This document shows, one piece after another, positions 19,824-27,270 of a stretch of 38,591 nt of DNA (position 1 is its first letter; every line of letters begins with the position of its first letter). The notes beneath the pieces were generated by a model. It was not told where the DNA came from. It saw only the letters and a list, made by a program, of their open reading frames with translations, and did no database searches. A program made the translations under genes and the position numbers. Source of the DNA: Candidatus Brachybacterium merdavium. GTDB taxonomy: Bacteria > Actinomycetota > Actinomycetes > Actinomycetales > Dermabacteraceae. The stretch lies in contig DWZH01000065.1 of assembly GCA_019118275.1 (NCBI GenBank), positions 1 to 38,591 on the forward strand, read 5' to 3'.

Positions 19824-19866
19824 GGGACGCGCTGCGAGCCGGCGGGCGGCAGGAGAGCGGCACCAA

Positions 19867-19911
19867 CGGTTGACCCTGGCTCGGCAGGGCTGACTGAGGG
19901 TCCCTCAACCG
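19867..19911. terminator. Hairpin between convergent flavoenzyme and IclR genes
   Basis: CGGTTGA (19867-19873) pairs with TCAACCG (19905-19911), and CCCT (19874-19877) pairs with AGGG (19897-19900), with a four-base bulge. The right arm overlaps the IclR stop codon. It could end transcription from both sides. Confidence 0.45.
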
Positions 19912-20678
19912 GTGACGCCGGCGCGGTGACCCAGGCGCCTGGAGATCTCGGTCGCGGCACGGATCAGCTCCGCTCCCGCTCCCGGCAGGTCGGCGGGCCC
20001 GAGGCGGTAGGTGGGCCCCGCGACCGACAGCGCAGCGATCACGGTCCCCTCCGGGCCCCGTACCGGTGCAGCGGCCGCATTGAGCCCTTCCTCGAACTCT
20101 TCGACGACTCCGACCCAACCATCACGGCGGGCACCGTCGAGCTGCTCACGCAGCACCCGCGGGTCGGTGACGGTGCGCTCGGTGAAGCGATCCAGGGGCG
20201 CGGCCAGCAGCTGATCGCGCTGGACGTCGTCGAGATGGGCCATCAGCATCTTGCCGCTCGACGTGGCGTGCAGGACCGTCCGGTCCCCGACCCAGTTGTG
20301 CAGGGCCACGGTGCTGGCGCCCTGGGCCTGGTAGAGGTTGATAGCCGCCCCCTCGCGGAAGACCGCCACGTTGACCGTCTCCCCCAGGCGCTCCGCGAGC
20401 GCGTCGCACACGGGCCCCGCCTGCGCGGTCAGATCCAGACGAGACCGGGTCGCAGCGGCCAGCCGCAGCACCCCGACCCCCAGGCGGAGGGAGGCGTCGC
20501 CCTCAGTACGTTCGACGAGGTCGTGGGCACGCAGCGCGCTGACCAGCCGAGAAGCCGTGGAGCGGTGGACTCCGAGCTCACGCGCGAGCCGTCCCACTCC
20601 CGACTCCCCGTCCCGGGCGAGGATCTCGAGCACCCGAGCGGCTCGGTCGACCGACTGCACAGCTCCTGACGTGTCCAT
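19905..20678 (-). CDS. IclR-family transcriptional regulator
   Basis: A 257-residue regulator with an N-terminal winged helix-turn-helix (about 8-65; GVGRLARELGVHRSTASRLV is the recognition region) and a C-terminal GAF-like effector domain with HATSSGKMLMAHL and the acidic EEFEEGLNAAAAPV segment typical of IclR. Members bind small organic metabolites and often control the divergent catabolic operon. ATG 20678 lies seven bases after a TAGGCT box. It is convergent with the flavoenzyme gene and divergent from the DmdA-like/MetF-like operon, its likely target. Confidence 0.93.
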   Translation of the reverse strand: MDTSGAVQSVDRAARVLEILARDGESGVGRLARELGVHRSTASRLVSALRAHDLVERTEGDASLRLGVGVLRLAAATRSRLDLTAQAGPVCDALAERLGETVNVAVFREGAAINLYQAQGASTVALHNWVGDRTVLHATSSGKMLMAHLDDVQRDQLLAAPLDRFTERTVTDPRVLREQLDGARRDGWVGVVEEFEEGLNAAAAPVRGPEGTVIAALSVAGPTYRLGPADLPGAGAELIRAATEISRRLGHRAGVTG

Positions 20679-20685
20679 GCCGGGG

Positions 20686-20691
20686 AGCCTA
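20686..20691 (-). promoter_or_regulatory. Candidate -10 box, leaderless IclR gene
   Basis: TAGGCT on the minus strand is followed by CCCCGGC and ATG 20678. It lies just beside the repeat-containing operator region. Confidence 0.5.
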
Positions 20692-20698
20692 CCTCATG

Positions 20699-20732
20699 TT
20701 GCGCCATACGCATGCCATTGCGCTCTATGCGT
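20699..20732. promoter_or_regulatory. Candidate IclR operator with direct and inverted repeats
   Basis: TTGCGC occurs at 20699-20704 and 20718-20723, 19 bp apart, about two helical turns. ACGCAT (20708-20713) and ATGCGT (20727-20732) are inverted 6-bp arms. The site lies in the 100-bp divergent gap between the IclR gene and the DmdA-like gene. Confidence 0.5.
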
Positions 20733-20778
20733 CACGGATGGGACAGTGAGGTACAGAACACGACATATGGAGGCAGAG

Positions 20779-22008
20779 ATGCCCATCAACCCCGCACCCC
20801 AGGTCCTGCTCTATCCCCGCATCCGCAAGTCCCCGTTCTTCTACGCCTCACGGCGTCACGGGGTCGCGATGTACAGCGTCTACAACCACACCTACCACCC
20901 CCGCCACTACGGAGATCCGATCGCCGAGTACTGGGCACTGCTCGAGGGCGTGACCCTCTGGGACGTCGGCGTCGAGCGGCAGATCGAGATCTCCGGCCCC
21001 GATGCCTTCGACTTCACGAACCTGCTGATCACCCGTGATCTGAGCAAGTGCAAGGTCGGGCAGTGCAAGTACGTCTTCCTCACCGATCAGCACGGTGGGG
21101 TCCTCAACGACCCGGTCCTGCTGCGGCTCGAGGAGAACCGCTTCTGGCTCTCCCTCGCCGACAGCGACATCCTGCTGTGGGCGCGCGGCGTCGCGACCTT
21201 CGCCGGCATGGATGTCACGATCCGCGAGGCCGACGTCGGTCCCGTCCAGGTGCAGGGCCCCAAATCCTATGCGGTGATGCGCGACCTCCTGGGCGAGGGA
21301 GTCGCCGACATCGGCTACTACTACCTGAAGGACTTCCAGATCGAGGGGATCGATGTGACGGTCTCTCGCACCGGGTACACCGGGGAGCTGGGCTACGAGA
21401 TCTACGTCCACAATGCCTCGCGCAATGCGCAGCGCCTGTGGGCCCTGGTCTGGGAGGCCGGCCTGCCCCATGGCCTGCAGGTGATCGGCCCCAGCCACAT
21501 ACGGCGCATCGAGGGTGCGATGCTCGCCCACGGCGCCGACATCACCGTGGACACCAATCCCTTCGAGGTCGGCATGGGATACGACTGGATGGTCGATCTG
21601 CGCCAGGAGGCCGACTTCATCGGCCGCGCTGCGCTGACCCGGATCAAGGAGAGCGGTCCGGTGCGCCGGCTGGCCGGGGTGGAGATCGGTGGAGCGGCAC
21701 TGGGCACCTACAACGACGGCTCGATGATCGACGTCTTCCCCGTCCACCACGACGGCCATCGGGTCGGTCAGGTCACCTCGGCCTGCCACTCGCCCCGACT
21801 GGAGAAGAACATCGGGTACGCGATGGTGCCCACCGAGCTCTCCGAGCCGGGCACGGAGCTGCAGATCGACACCGGTCAGGGCCTGGTGGACGCGGTCGTG
21901 GTGCCCAAGCCGTTCATCGATCCCACGAAGGATCAGCCGAAGACCGATGTGAGAGGACTGGATTCCCCCGAGGCCCCGCTGGCCGGCACCGTGGCCGACG
22001 GGGACTGA
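20779..22008 (+). CDS. GcvT/DmdA-family tetrahydrofolate-dependent demethylase
   Basis: A 409-residue protein of the aminomethyltransferase fold, closest to the DmdA subfamily. VERQIEISGPDA, GGVLNDPVLLRLEENRFW and LADSDILLWARG resemble the Pelagibacter DMSP demethylase as I recall it. Asp111 is at the GcvT catalytic-Asp position. At 198-207 the protein reads TGYTGELGYE, the ordinary GcvT folate-glutamate motif (Glu203), where the Pelagibacter DmdA has SKQGG; I therefore do not call it a DMSP demethylase. The expected reaction is methyl transfer from an S-, N- or O-methyl donor to THF. ATG 20779 has GGAGG five bases upstream, so the earlier ATG 20767 is rejected. The downstream MetF-like gene begins five bases after its stop. 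Confidence 0.88.
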   Translation: MPINPAPQVLLYPRIRKSPFFYASRRHGVAMYSVYNHTYHPRHYGDPIAEYWALLEGVTLWDVGVERQIEISGPDAFDFTNLLITRDLSKCKVGQCKYVFLTDQHGGVLNDPVLLRLEENRFWLSLADSDILLWARGVATFAGMDVTIREADVGPVQVQGPKSYAVMRDLLGEGVADIGYYYLKDFQIEGIDVTVSRTGYTGELGYEIYVHNASRNAQRLWALVWEAGLPHGLQVIGPSHIRRIEGAMLAHGADITVDTNPFEVGMGYDWMVDLRQEADFIGRAALTRIKESGPVRRLAGVEIGGAALGTYNDGSMIDVFPVHHDGHRVGQVTSACHSPRLEKNIGYAMVPTELSEPGTELQIDTGQGLVDAVVVPKPFIDPTKDQPKTDVRGLDSPEAPLAGTVADGD

Positions 22009-22013
22009 GCGGC

Positions 22014-22874
22014 GTGGCCTCGTCAGCGGACCGGGGAGCGGGATCACCGAGCGCGACCACCGGCGCGCAGTTCGAGGTGATCCCGCTGCCCGGGGTCGAG
22101 GAGGACGTGGTCCGCCACCTGCCCGCAGCGGCACGTGTGACCATCACCTCCTCACCCCGTCAGGGACCGTCCGCCACCATCGACCTCGCGTGCGCCCTGG
22201 CATCCCGCGGCATGACCGCGGTGCCGCACCTGGCCGCCCGGGCCCTGCGCGACGAGAACCAGCTGGCCGGGATCCTCGACTCCCTGTCCGAGGCTGGGGT
22301 CGGGGAGCTGTTCGTGATCGCCGGGGACCCCGCGCAGCCCGCCGGGGACTTCATCGGCAGCCTCGATCTGCTCACCGCGATCACGGAGCACGCTCAGCCC
22401 TTCGTGATCGGAGTGGGCGGGCACCCGGAAGGGCACCCCTTCCTCGACCAGGAGGCGGCGCTGCGGGAACTGGCGCAGAAGTCCGCCCACGCCTCGTACA
22501 TCGTCACCCAGATGTGCTTCGAGGCGGCCCCCCTGCTGGCATGGATCAGCAGCGTGCGCGACCAGGGCATCGAGCTGTCCGTGCGACCGGGCGTCGCGGG
22601 GCCGGTGGGGCTGGGGCGCCTGTTGCGCATCGGGACCCGGGTGGGCGTGGGCACCTCGCTGCGGATGCTCGGCTCGCAGGGCTCGGGGATGCGCCACCTG
22701 GTCACTCCGGGAACCTGGGCGCCCGAAATCCTGCTCGATGACCTCACCGAGGCTTACGCCGATCCCCGGTACGGGCTCGATGGCGTGCACATCTACACAT
22801 TCAACGCCCTGGAGCAGACCGCGCGCTGGTGGGACGAGCACAGCGATCGCCGGCGGCACAGCGGACGCCGGTGA
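22014..22874 (+). CDS. MetF-like methylenetetrahydrofolate reductase
   Basis: A 286-residue flavoprotein of the MetF TIM-barrel family. Glu21 (FEVIPLPG) is at the catalytic Glu position, VPHLAAR and LFVIAGDPAQPAGDF (flavin/folate Asp) follow, and YTFNALEQTARWW ends the barrel. It interconverts 5-methyl-THF and 5,10-methylene-THF. Because it follows the DmdA-like demethylase by five bases, it most likely runs in the oxidative direction, recycling methyl-THF made by demethylation, as MetF does beside LigM in aromatic O-demethylation clusters. The start is GTG 22014 with GGGGA upstream. It is probably a catabolic paralogue and not the biosynthetic enzyme. Confidence 0.88.
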   Translation: MASSADRGAGSPSATTGAQFEVIPLPGVEEDVVRHLPAAARVTITSSPRQGPSATIDLACALASRGMTAVPHLAARALRDENQLAGILDSLSEAGVGELFVIAGDPAQPAGDFIGSLDLLTAITEHAQPFVIGVGGHPEGHPFLDQEAALRELAQKSAHASYIVTQMCFEAAPLLAWISSVRDQGIELSVRPGVAGPVGLGRLLRIGTRVGVGTSLRMLGSQGSGMRHLVTPGTWAPEILLDDLTEAYADPRYGLDGVHIYTFNALEQTARWWDEHSDRRRHSGRR

Positions 22875-22905
22875 CACACGGACGGTTGGTGAGGCACTGG
22901 CCGGC

Positions 22906-22958
22906 GGTGGGCAGTCGCCCGGTAATGGGGCACCGAGCGGTGGTGGGCGGTCGTCCGG
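22906..22958. repeat. Imperfect 17-bp direct repeat between convergent genes
   Basis: GGTGGGCAGTCGCCCGG (22906-22922) and GGTGGGCGGTCGTCCGG (22942-22958) agree at 15 of 17 positions, 36 bp apart. They lie in the 99-bp gap between the MetF-like gene and ldh. No clear terminator hairpin is seen. Confidence 0.5.
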
Positions 22959-22973
22959 AGAGCACGGACAGGC

Positions 22974-23921
22974 TCAGCCCCGCAGATCGTCGGCGACGGC
23001 CATGAGCGCCTCGGCGGAGCTGCGCAGCTTGCCGAGCTCCTGCGCGGAGAACGGGGTCTCGAGGATCGGGTGGGCACCGGTGGAGTTCACGATGCTGGGC
23101 ACCGACAGCGCGACCCCGTCGATGCCATGGAAGTCCGAGAGCACCGGGGCAACGTTGAGCACCGCGTTCTCGTCACGCAGGATCGCCTCCACGATCCGGG
23201 CGCTGGACAGGCCGATCGCGTAGTTCGTGGCGCCCTTGCCCTGGATCACCTTGTAGGCGGCGTCGCGGACGTCGACCGCCAGCTCGTCGAGCTCGTCCTG
23301 GGTGAACAGCGGCTTGCCGTCCTGCTGCCAGTCGAGGATCGGCACGCTGCCGATGCGGGCCGCCGACCACAGGGGGAACTCGGTGTCGCCGTGCTCGCCG
23401 ATGATGTGGGTGTGGACACTGGCGGGTGAGACGTGGGCGCGCCGGGCGATCTCCCAGCGCAGCCGGGAGGAGTCCAGGACGGTTCCCGAGGCGAAGATCC
23501 GTTCGGGCGGCAGCCCCGATATCTCCTGGGCCAGCATGGTCAGCACGTCGCACGGATTGGTGACGACGACGATGATCGCCCGCGGAGCGACCTCGAGCAC
23601 CTGCGGCACCAACGACCCCATGATCTTCGCATTGGTGGCCGCCAGTTCGACGCGGGTCTGACCCGGACGCTGCTTGGCACCGGCGGTGATCACCACGACA
23701 TGGGAGCCTTCGGCCACCGCGATGTCGGATCCGCCGTCGATTTCGCTGCTGCCGGTGAACAGGGTGCCGTGGGCGAGATCGAGCACCTCGGCCTCGGTCT
23801 TCTCCGCGGCGATGTCGTAGAGCGTGATATGTCGCGCCGAGCCACGGATGAGGGCGGCGTAGGCGACACTCGACCCCACAGCGCCGGCACCGATGACTGT
23901 CAGTTTCGAGTTCTCGATCAT
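22974..23921 (-). CDS. ldh: L-lactate dehydrogenase
   Basis: A 315-residue NAD-dependent enzyme converting pyruvate and L-lactate. Visible are GAGAVGSS (11-18), the loop AGAKQRPGQTR with Gln84 (the residue that favours lactate over malate) and Arg90, the NP of VVTNPCDV, Asp150 and Arg153 (VLDSSRLR), and the catalytic His177 in IIGEHGDTEF. It is cytosolic and fermentative or overflow metabolism is its usual role. ATG 23921 sits six bases after TACCTT, so it is probably leaderless. It stands alone, convergent with the one-carbon operon and divergent from the CYP152 gene. Confidence 0.97.
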   Translation of the reverse strand: MIENSKLTVIGAGAVGSSVAYAALIRGSARHITLYDIAAEKTEAEVLDLAHGTLFTGSSEIDGGSDIAVAEGSHVVVITAGAKQRPGQTRVELAATNAKIMGSLVPQVLEVAPRAIIVVVTNPCDVLTMLAQEISGLPPERIFASGTVLDSSRLRWEIARRAHVSPASVHTHIIGEHGDTEFPLWSAARIGSVPILDWQQDGKPLFTQDELDELAVDVRDAAYKVIQGKGATNYAIGLSSARIVEAILRDENAVLNVAPVLSDFHGIDGVALSVPSIVNSTGAHPILETPFSAQELGKLRSSAEALMAVADDLRG

Positions 23922-23927
23922 GGGGTC

Positions 23928-23933
23928 AAGGTA
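23928..23933 (-). promoter_or_regulatory. Candidate -10 box, leaderless ldh
   Basis: TACCTT on the minus strand, then GACCCC, then ATG 23921. Confidence 0.5.
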
Positions 23934-24080
23934 ACAGGGTGCCGGCCCCTCGGCCGCGATGTGCTGGGATCCGTCCCGCGGGTTTGGTGTGCGCCCTTAT
24001 GAGCTCCGCCCCGCGGATCTCGTGCGCGGCCGCATCGGCCCGGCCGACCGGACGGTCCCCGTGCCCGCCCGGGCCCCGCC

Positions 24081-24086
24081 CATACT
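24081..24086 (+). promoter_or_regulatory. Candidate -10 box, leaderless CYP152 gene
   Basis: CATACT, then GGCGCC, then ATG 24093. The CATACTGGCG string is shared with the promoter at 10613. Confidence 0.5.
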
Positions 24087-24092
24087 GGCGCC

Positions 24093-25322
24093 ATGGTCTC
24101 CATACCTGTGGACAGCACTCTGGCGTTCCTGCGCGAGGGCTATCCCTTCGCGTCCAGCCGGTTCGAGGCGCTCGGTGAGGATGTGTTCACCACTCGTCTG
24201 GTGCTGCGGCCGGTGACGTTCCTGCGAGGAGAGGAGGCGGCCGCCATGTTCTATGGCGGGGACCGCTTCACCCGGCAGGGAGCGATGCCCGCCACCGTCC
24301 AGCATCTCCTGCAGGACAAGGGGTCGGTGCAGGCCTTGGACAGCGCCGCTCATCGCCATCGCAAGCGGGCTTTCATGGCGTTGATGGGCCCGGCCGCGAT
24401 GGAGCGGATCGCCGAGATCTTCGACCAGGAGTGGCATCGGGCCCGCGACCGACTCCGTGGCGAGGACCGCGTGCTGCTGCACGATCTGTCGCGGGTCGTG
24501 CTCACCCGTACGGCAGCGCGCTGGGCCGGGATCCCCCTGTCGGAGGCGGACCTGCCCCGGCTGACCACCGAGCTGAGCCTCATGTTCACCCAGGTGGCGA
24601 GGTTCGGGCCCGCGAACTGGTACGCCCAGCGGCGGCGGCGCGGCACGGAGCGCTGGGCCGCCGACCTGGTGCGACGGGTTCGCTCCGGGCAGCTCACCCC
24701 CGATCCCGGCACCACCCTGGCGGTGTTCGCGGACCACCGGGACGAGTCAGGCCGCCGGCTCCCGGAGGAGGTCGCCGCGGTGGAGATCCTGAACATCCTC
24801 CGTCCGATCGTGGCGGTCTCGCTGTTCATCGAGTTCGCGGCCGTGGCCCTGATCGAGCATCCTCGGTGGCGCCGCGCCTTCGGTGCCGGCGAGGAGGGCG
24901 ACCTGGAACCCTTCGTCCAGGAGGTGCGCCGGCACTATCCGTTCTTCCCCGCGGTGCCCGGACGGGTCCGCGAGTCGTTCGACTGGCGCGGGCATCATTT
25001 CGGCACGGATGACTGGGTGGTCCTGGACCTGTACGGCACCTGCCACGATCCGCGCCTGTGGGAGGACCCCGGCGCGTTCCGGCCCGAGCGCTTCCGCGGC
25101 TGGAGCTGGCAGGAGCACCCCCACACGCTGATCGCCCAGGGCGCCGGACGCCATGAGGAGGGTCATCGCTGTCCCGGCGAGTGGAGCACCGTCGAACTGC
25201 TGAAGCAGTCGGTGCGGCTGCTGTCCACCTCGGATCTGCGCGCACCGGCGCAGGACCTGTCGATCCCGCTCGACCGGTTCCCGACCAGCCCACGCAGCGG
25301 CGTGGTCCTCCAGCGGGCCTGA
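24093..25322 (+). CDS. CYP152-type P450 fatty-acid peroxygenase
   Basis: A 409-residue P450 that follows Bacillus P450 BS-beta (CYP152A1) along its whole length. It shares LREGYPF at the start, DRFTRQGAMP, DSAAHRHRKRAF, NILRPIVAVS, VQEVRRHYPF, LDLYGTCHDPRLW and HRCPGE. The haem ligand is Cys360, ExxR is Glu277-Arg280, and Arg237-Pro238 match the Arg-Pro pair that replaces the Asp/Glu-Thr of other P450s and anchors the fatty-acid carboxylate. CYP152 enzymes use hydrogen peroxide directly to hydroxylate fatty acids at the alpha or beta carbon, or decarboxylate them to alkenes, so no redox partner is required. Which product forms here is not decidable from sequence. Confidence 0.94.
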   Translation: MVSIPVDSTLAFLREGYPFASSRFEALGEDVFTTRLVLRPVTFLRGEEAAAMFYGGDRFTRQGAMPATVQHLLQDKGSVQALDSAAHRHRKRAFMALMGPAAMERIAEIFDQEWHRARDRLRGEDRVLLHDLSRVVLTRTAARWAGIPLSEADLPRLTTELSLMFTQVARFGPANWYAQRRRRGTERWAADLVRRVRSGQLTPDPGTTLAVFADHRDESGRRLPEEVAAVEILNILRPIVAVSLFIEFAAVALIEHPRWRRAFGAGEEGDLEPFVQEVRRHYPFFPAVPGRVRESFDWRGHHFGTDDWVVLDLYGTCHDPRLWEDPGAFRPERFRGWSWQEHPHTLIAQGAGRHEEGHRCPGEWSTVELLKQSVRLLSTSDLRAPAQDLSIPLDRFPTSPRSGVVLQRA

Positions 25323-25446
25323 ACCCGGCCCTCAGCGCGGTGACCGGCCCCGGCGCAGGGGCGCATCCCGGCCTCCGGTGCAGGGCCGATGCGGAATGGT
25401 GCCTGATGCGGCGTGGTGGCGGATTCAGCCCGGCGGCCGATGCACC

Positions 25447-25731
25447 TCACTCCAGGTCGACGACCTCGAATTCGAGCAGTCCCTCGGCGCGGGAGACCGT
25501 GGTGGCGGGGTCGCGCTGCTGGCGCTGCGCGGCCCAGGCCTGGAAGCTCTCCTCATCGGCCCAGCGCGTGATCACGAAGTAGCGCCCCTCCCCCGCGACC
25601 GGACGCAGCAGTTCGAAGCCTTCGAAACCGGGGGCCTCGTCCACGGAGTGCTTGCGGGCGGCGAAGCGCTTCTCGAGCTCGGCGTGCTGCCCGTCGGGGA
25701 CGGCCAGCTGGTTGATCTTCACGATAGTCAT
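25447..25731 (-). CDS. ABM-family, MhuD/IsdG-like haem monooxygenase homologue lacking the haem histidine
   Basis: A 94-residue antibiotic-biosynthesis-monooxygenase-fold protein that closely resembles mycobacterial MhuD. It shares VKIN at the start with Asn7, LEKRFAARKHSV, PGFEGFELLRPV, GRYFVITRWADEESFQAW with Trp66, and LLEFEVVDLE at the end. Asn7 and Trp66 of the MhuD active site are kept, but the helix that carries the proximal haem ligand His75 is shorter here and reads AAQRQQRDPATT, with no His. It may have lost haem degradation, use another ligand, or be a different ABM oxygenase. ATG 25731 has GGAGGAA just upstream. It is a single gene, convergent with CYP152. Confidence 0.85.
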   Translation of the reverse strand: MTIVKINQLAVPDGQHAELEKRFAARKHSVDEAPGFEGFELLRPVAGEGRYFVITRWADEESFQAWAAQRQQRDPATTVSRAEGLLEFEVVDLE

Positions 25732-25949
25732 GGGTTCCTCCACAGCAGTTGACGCGGGCCCTCCATCGTCCCGCATCAATCCCGCGCACGCAGGACGATC
25801 GGCCCTCGCGGTCAGCGCCGATCGCCGGCTCCCACCGAGAGCAGGGGGCGTGCAACCGCGGGAGTGTGCCGTTGGCCACACGGGGGTGAGCCGACGGCGC
25901 TGGAGAGACGAGAAGGCCCCACCGTGACGGTGAGGCCTTCTTCTGCGGG
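25732..25949. other. 218-bp intergenic region, mostly featureless
   Basis: Between the MhuD-like start and tRNA-Lys. It holds the MhuD-like ribosome site at its left end and the tRNA-Lys terminator at its right end. I see no gene in it. Confidence 0.5.
25910..25943 (-). terminator. Strong terminator hairpin behind tRNA-Lys
   Basis: GAAGGCCTCACCG and CGGTGGGGCCTTC on the minus strand form a 13-bp stem with one mismatch around TCA, followed by TCGTCTC. It starts seven bases past the tRNA 3' end and could work in both directions. Confidence 0.8.
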
Positions 25950-26023
25950 TGCGCCATCAGGGACTCGAACCCCGGACCTACTGATTAAGAGTCAGCCGCT
26001 CTAACCAACTGAGCTAATGGCGC
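25950..26023 (-). tRNA. tRNA-Lys (anticodon CTT)
   Basis: A 74-nt cloverleaf on the minus strand. The acceptor GCGCCAT/ATGGCGC pairs perfectly, the anticodon stem GCTGA/TCAGT holds CTCTTAA, giving CTT, and the T-arm is CGGGG-TTCGAGT-CCCTG. The discriminator is A and CCA is not encoded. Confidence 0.97.
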
Positions 26024-26187
26024 GAACAGGAGACGACATTACACCCGCCCGGGCCCACCTCCAACACTTGAACACACTCTGTGAGCGAGCCGACAGGTCA
26101 CGGGGCGCAACTCCGATCCCTTAGAATCGATCGTCGCGGGGTCATCGTTGCAGGAGACCCCGGTATTCGTCGGCGGAGGAGGCCAGT

Positions 26188-27084
26188 GTGAGGATCGCCG
26201 TCACCGGAGCCACAGGGGTTCTCGGCCAGGAGGCGCTCGAGGCGCTCGTCGCCGCGGGACATGAGGTCACCGGTGTCACCCGCCGTGACTCGGGTGTCCC
26301 CATCATCGAGGGCCGAGGCGGCAGCGCGGTGGTCGCCGACGTCTTCGACGCCGATGACCTGGCTCGCGCCTTCCGCGGCCACGAGGTCGTCATCAACGCC
26401 CTCGCCCACCTCCCGGTCGGCATGGCCGGGCTGCGCCCTCTGGCGTGGCGTGAGGATGACCGGCTCCACCAGGAGGCCTCCGTGGCGATCGCCACGGCTG
26501 CCACCCGTTCCGGGGTGCGCAAGCTGATCCAGGAGTCCACGGTCTACCTCTACCCGGACAACGGCTCCGACTGGATCAGCGAGGACACCCCGCTGGCCGT
26601 GCGGAACCAGGCCTTCCGTCCCCGCGTGCGGGAGATGCGGGCCGCTGTGGACTTCGCGACCTCCGGCCGCAGCGCCGTGATCCTGCGGCTGGGCCAGCTG
26701 TTCGGCCGGGACCCGCAGACCACCCACGCCCTCAAGGCCACCCGCGATGGTGACCCGATCCTGCTCGGACGGCCGGAGCACTACATCACGCTGCTGCACC
26801 ACAGCGACGCCGGACGGGCTTTCGTCGCGGCCCTGCGGGCGGGCAGCGGCTTCTACAACGTGGGCGGTGAGCCCATCACCCGCGGCCGCTGGGCGAAAGA
26901 CCTTGCCATGGAGGCCGGGGCGGAGGCTCCGGCGAAGTTCTACCCCGAGATCACCCAGGCGATCGTCGGCACCCGCCTGGAGGTGCAGCGGCGCTCGCTG
27001 CGGGTCTCCTCGGTGCGGTTCATGTCCGAGACGGGCTGGTGGCCGACGGTCGGACCCTCCACCAAGGGCTGGTCGCGCCGCTGA
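26188..27084 (+). CDS. NAD(P)-dependent epimerase/dehydratase-like extended SDR
   Basis: A 298-residue Rossmann protein: TGATGVLG (6-13), a VVINALAHLP strand, QESTVYLYPDNGSDW, LRLGQLFG and HHSDAGRAFVAAL. The usual Tyr-x-x-x-Lys pair cannot be found at its expected place after the STVY segment (the region reads FRPRVREMRAAV), so it belongs with the atypical NmrA/extended SDRs, and catalysis is uncertain. GTG 26188 is chosen because GGAGGAGG lies just upstream; a TAGAAT box at about 26123 gives a leader of about 55 nt. The substrate is unknown. Confidence 0.85.
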   Translation: MRIAVTGATGVLGQEALEALVAAGHEVTGVTRRDSGVPIIEGRGGSAVVADVFDADDLARAFRGHEVVINALAHLPVGMAGLRPLAWREDDRLHQEASVAIATAATRSGVRKLIQESTVYLYPDNGSDWISEDTPLAVRNQAFRPRVREMRAAVDFATSGRSAVILRLGQLFGRDPQTTHALKATRDGDPILLGRPEHYITLLHHSDAGRAFVAALRAGSGFYNVGGEPITRGRWAKDLAMEAGAEAPAKFYPEITQAIVGTRLEVQRRSLRVSSVRFMSETGWWPTVGPSTKGWSRR

Positions 27085-27105
27085 GCTGATCCCCGGACCG
27101 TATCC

Positions 27106-27234
27106 TCATTTCCCGGCCGGCTCCGTCTCCACGCTGACGATCAGTCCCGGCTCCTGCCCGTAGAAAGTGCCGGGAAGCGCCCAGGCGATGTGCTCGGCGC
27201 CGGTCTCACCGTGGGTGACCGGGTGGCCATCCTC
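27106..27234 (-). pseudogene. Probable remnant of a gene 3' end
   Basis: A minus-strand frame between TGA codons at 27237-27235 and 27108-27106 encodes 42 residues, including HGETGAEHIAWALPGTFYG and ending VSVETEPAGK. The composition and codon third-position GC look like real protein, but there is no start codon with a ribosome site and an in-frame stop closes it upstream. I do not recognise the family. It lies between the epimerase-like gene and the GNAT gene and may be the tail of a decayed gene. Confidence 0.4.
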
Positions 27235-27270
27235 TCAGAACCCCGCGGCGAGCAGAGGCCGGCCGTCCGC

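Noticed and set aside
20779-22008. Annotation as DMSP demethylase DmdA
   Set aside because: The folate/substrate loop is GcvT-like (TGELGYE), and no DMSP-pathway partner genes (dmdB, dmdC, dmdD) are in the window.
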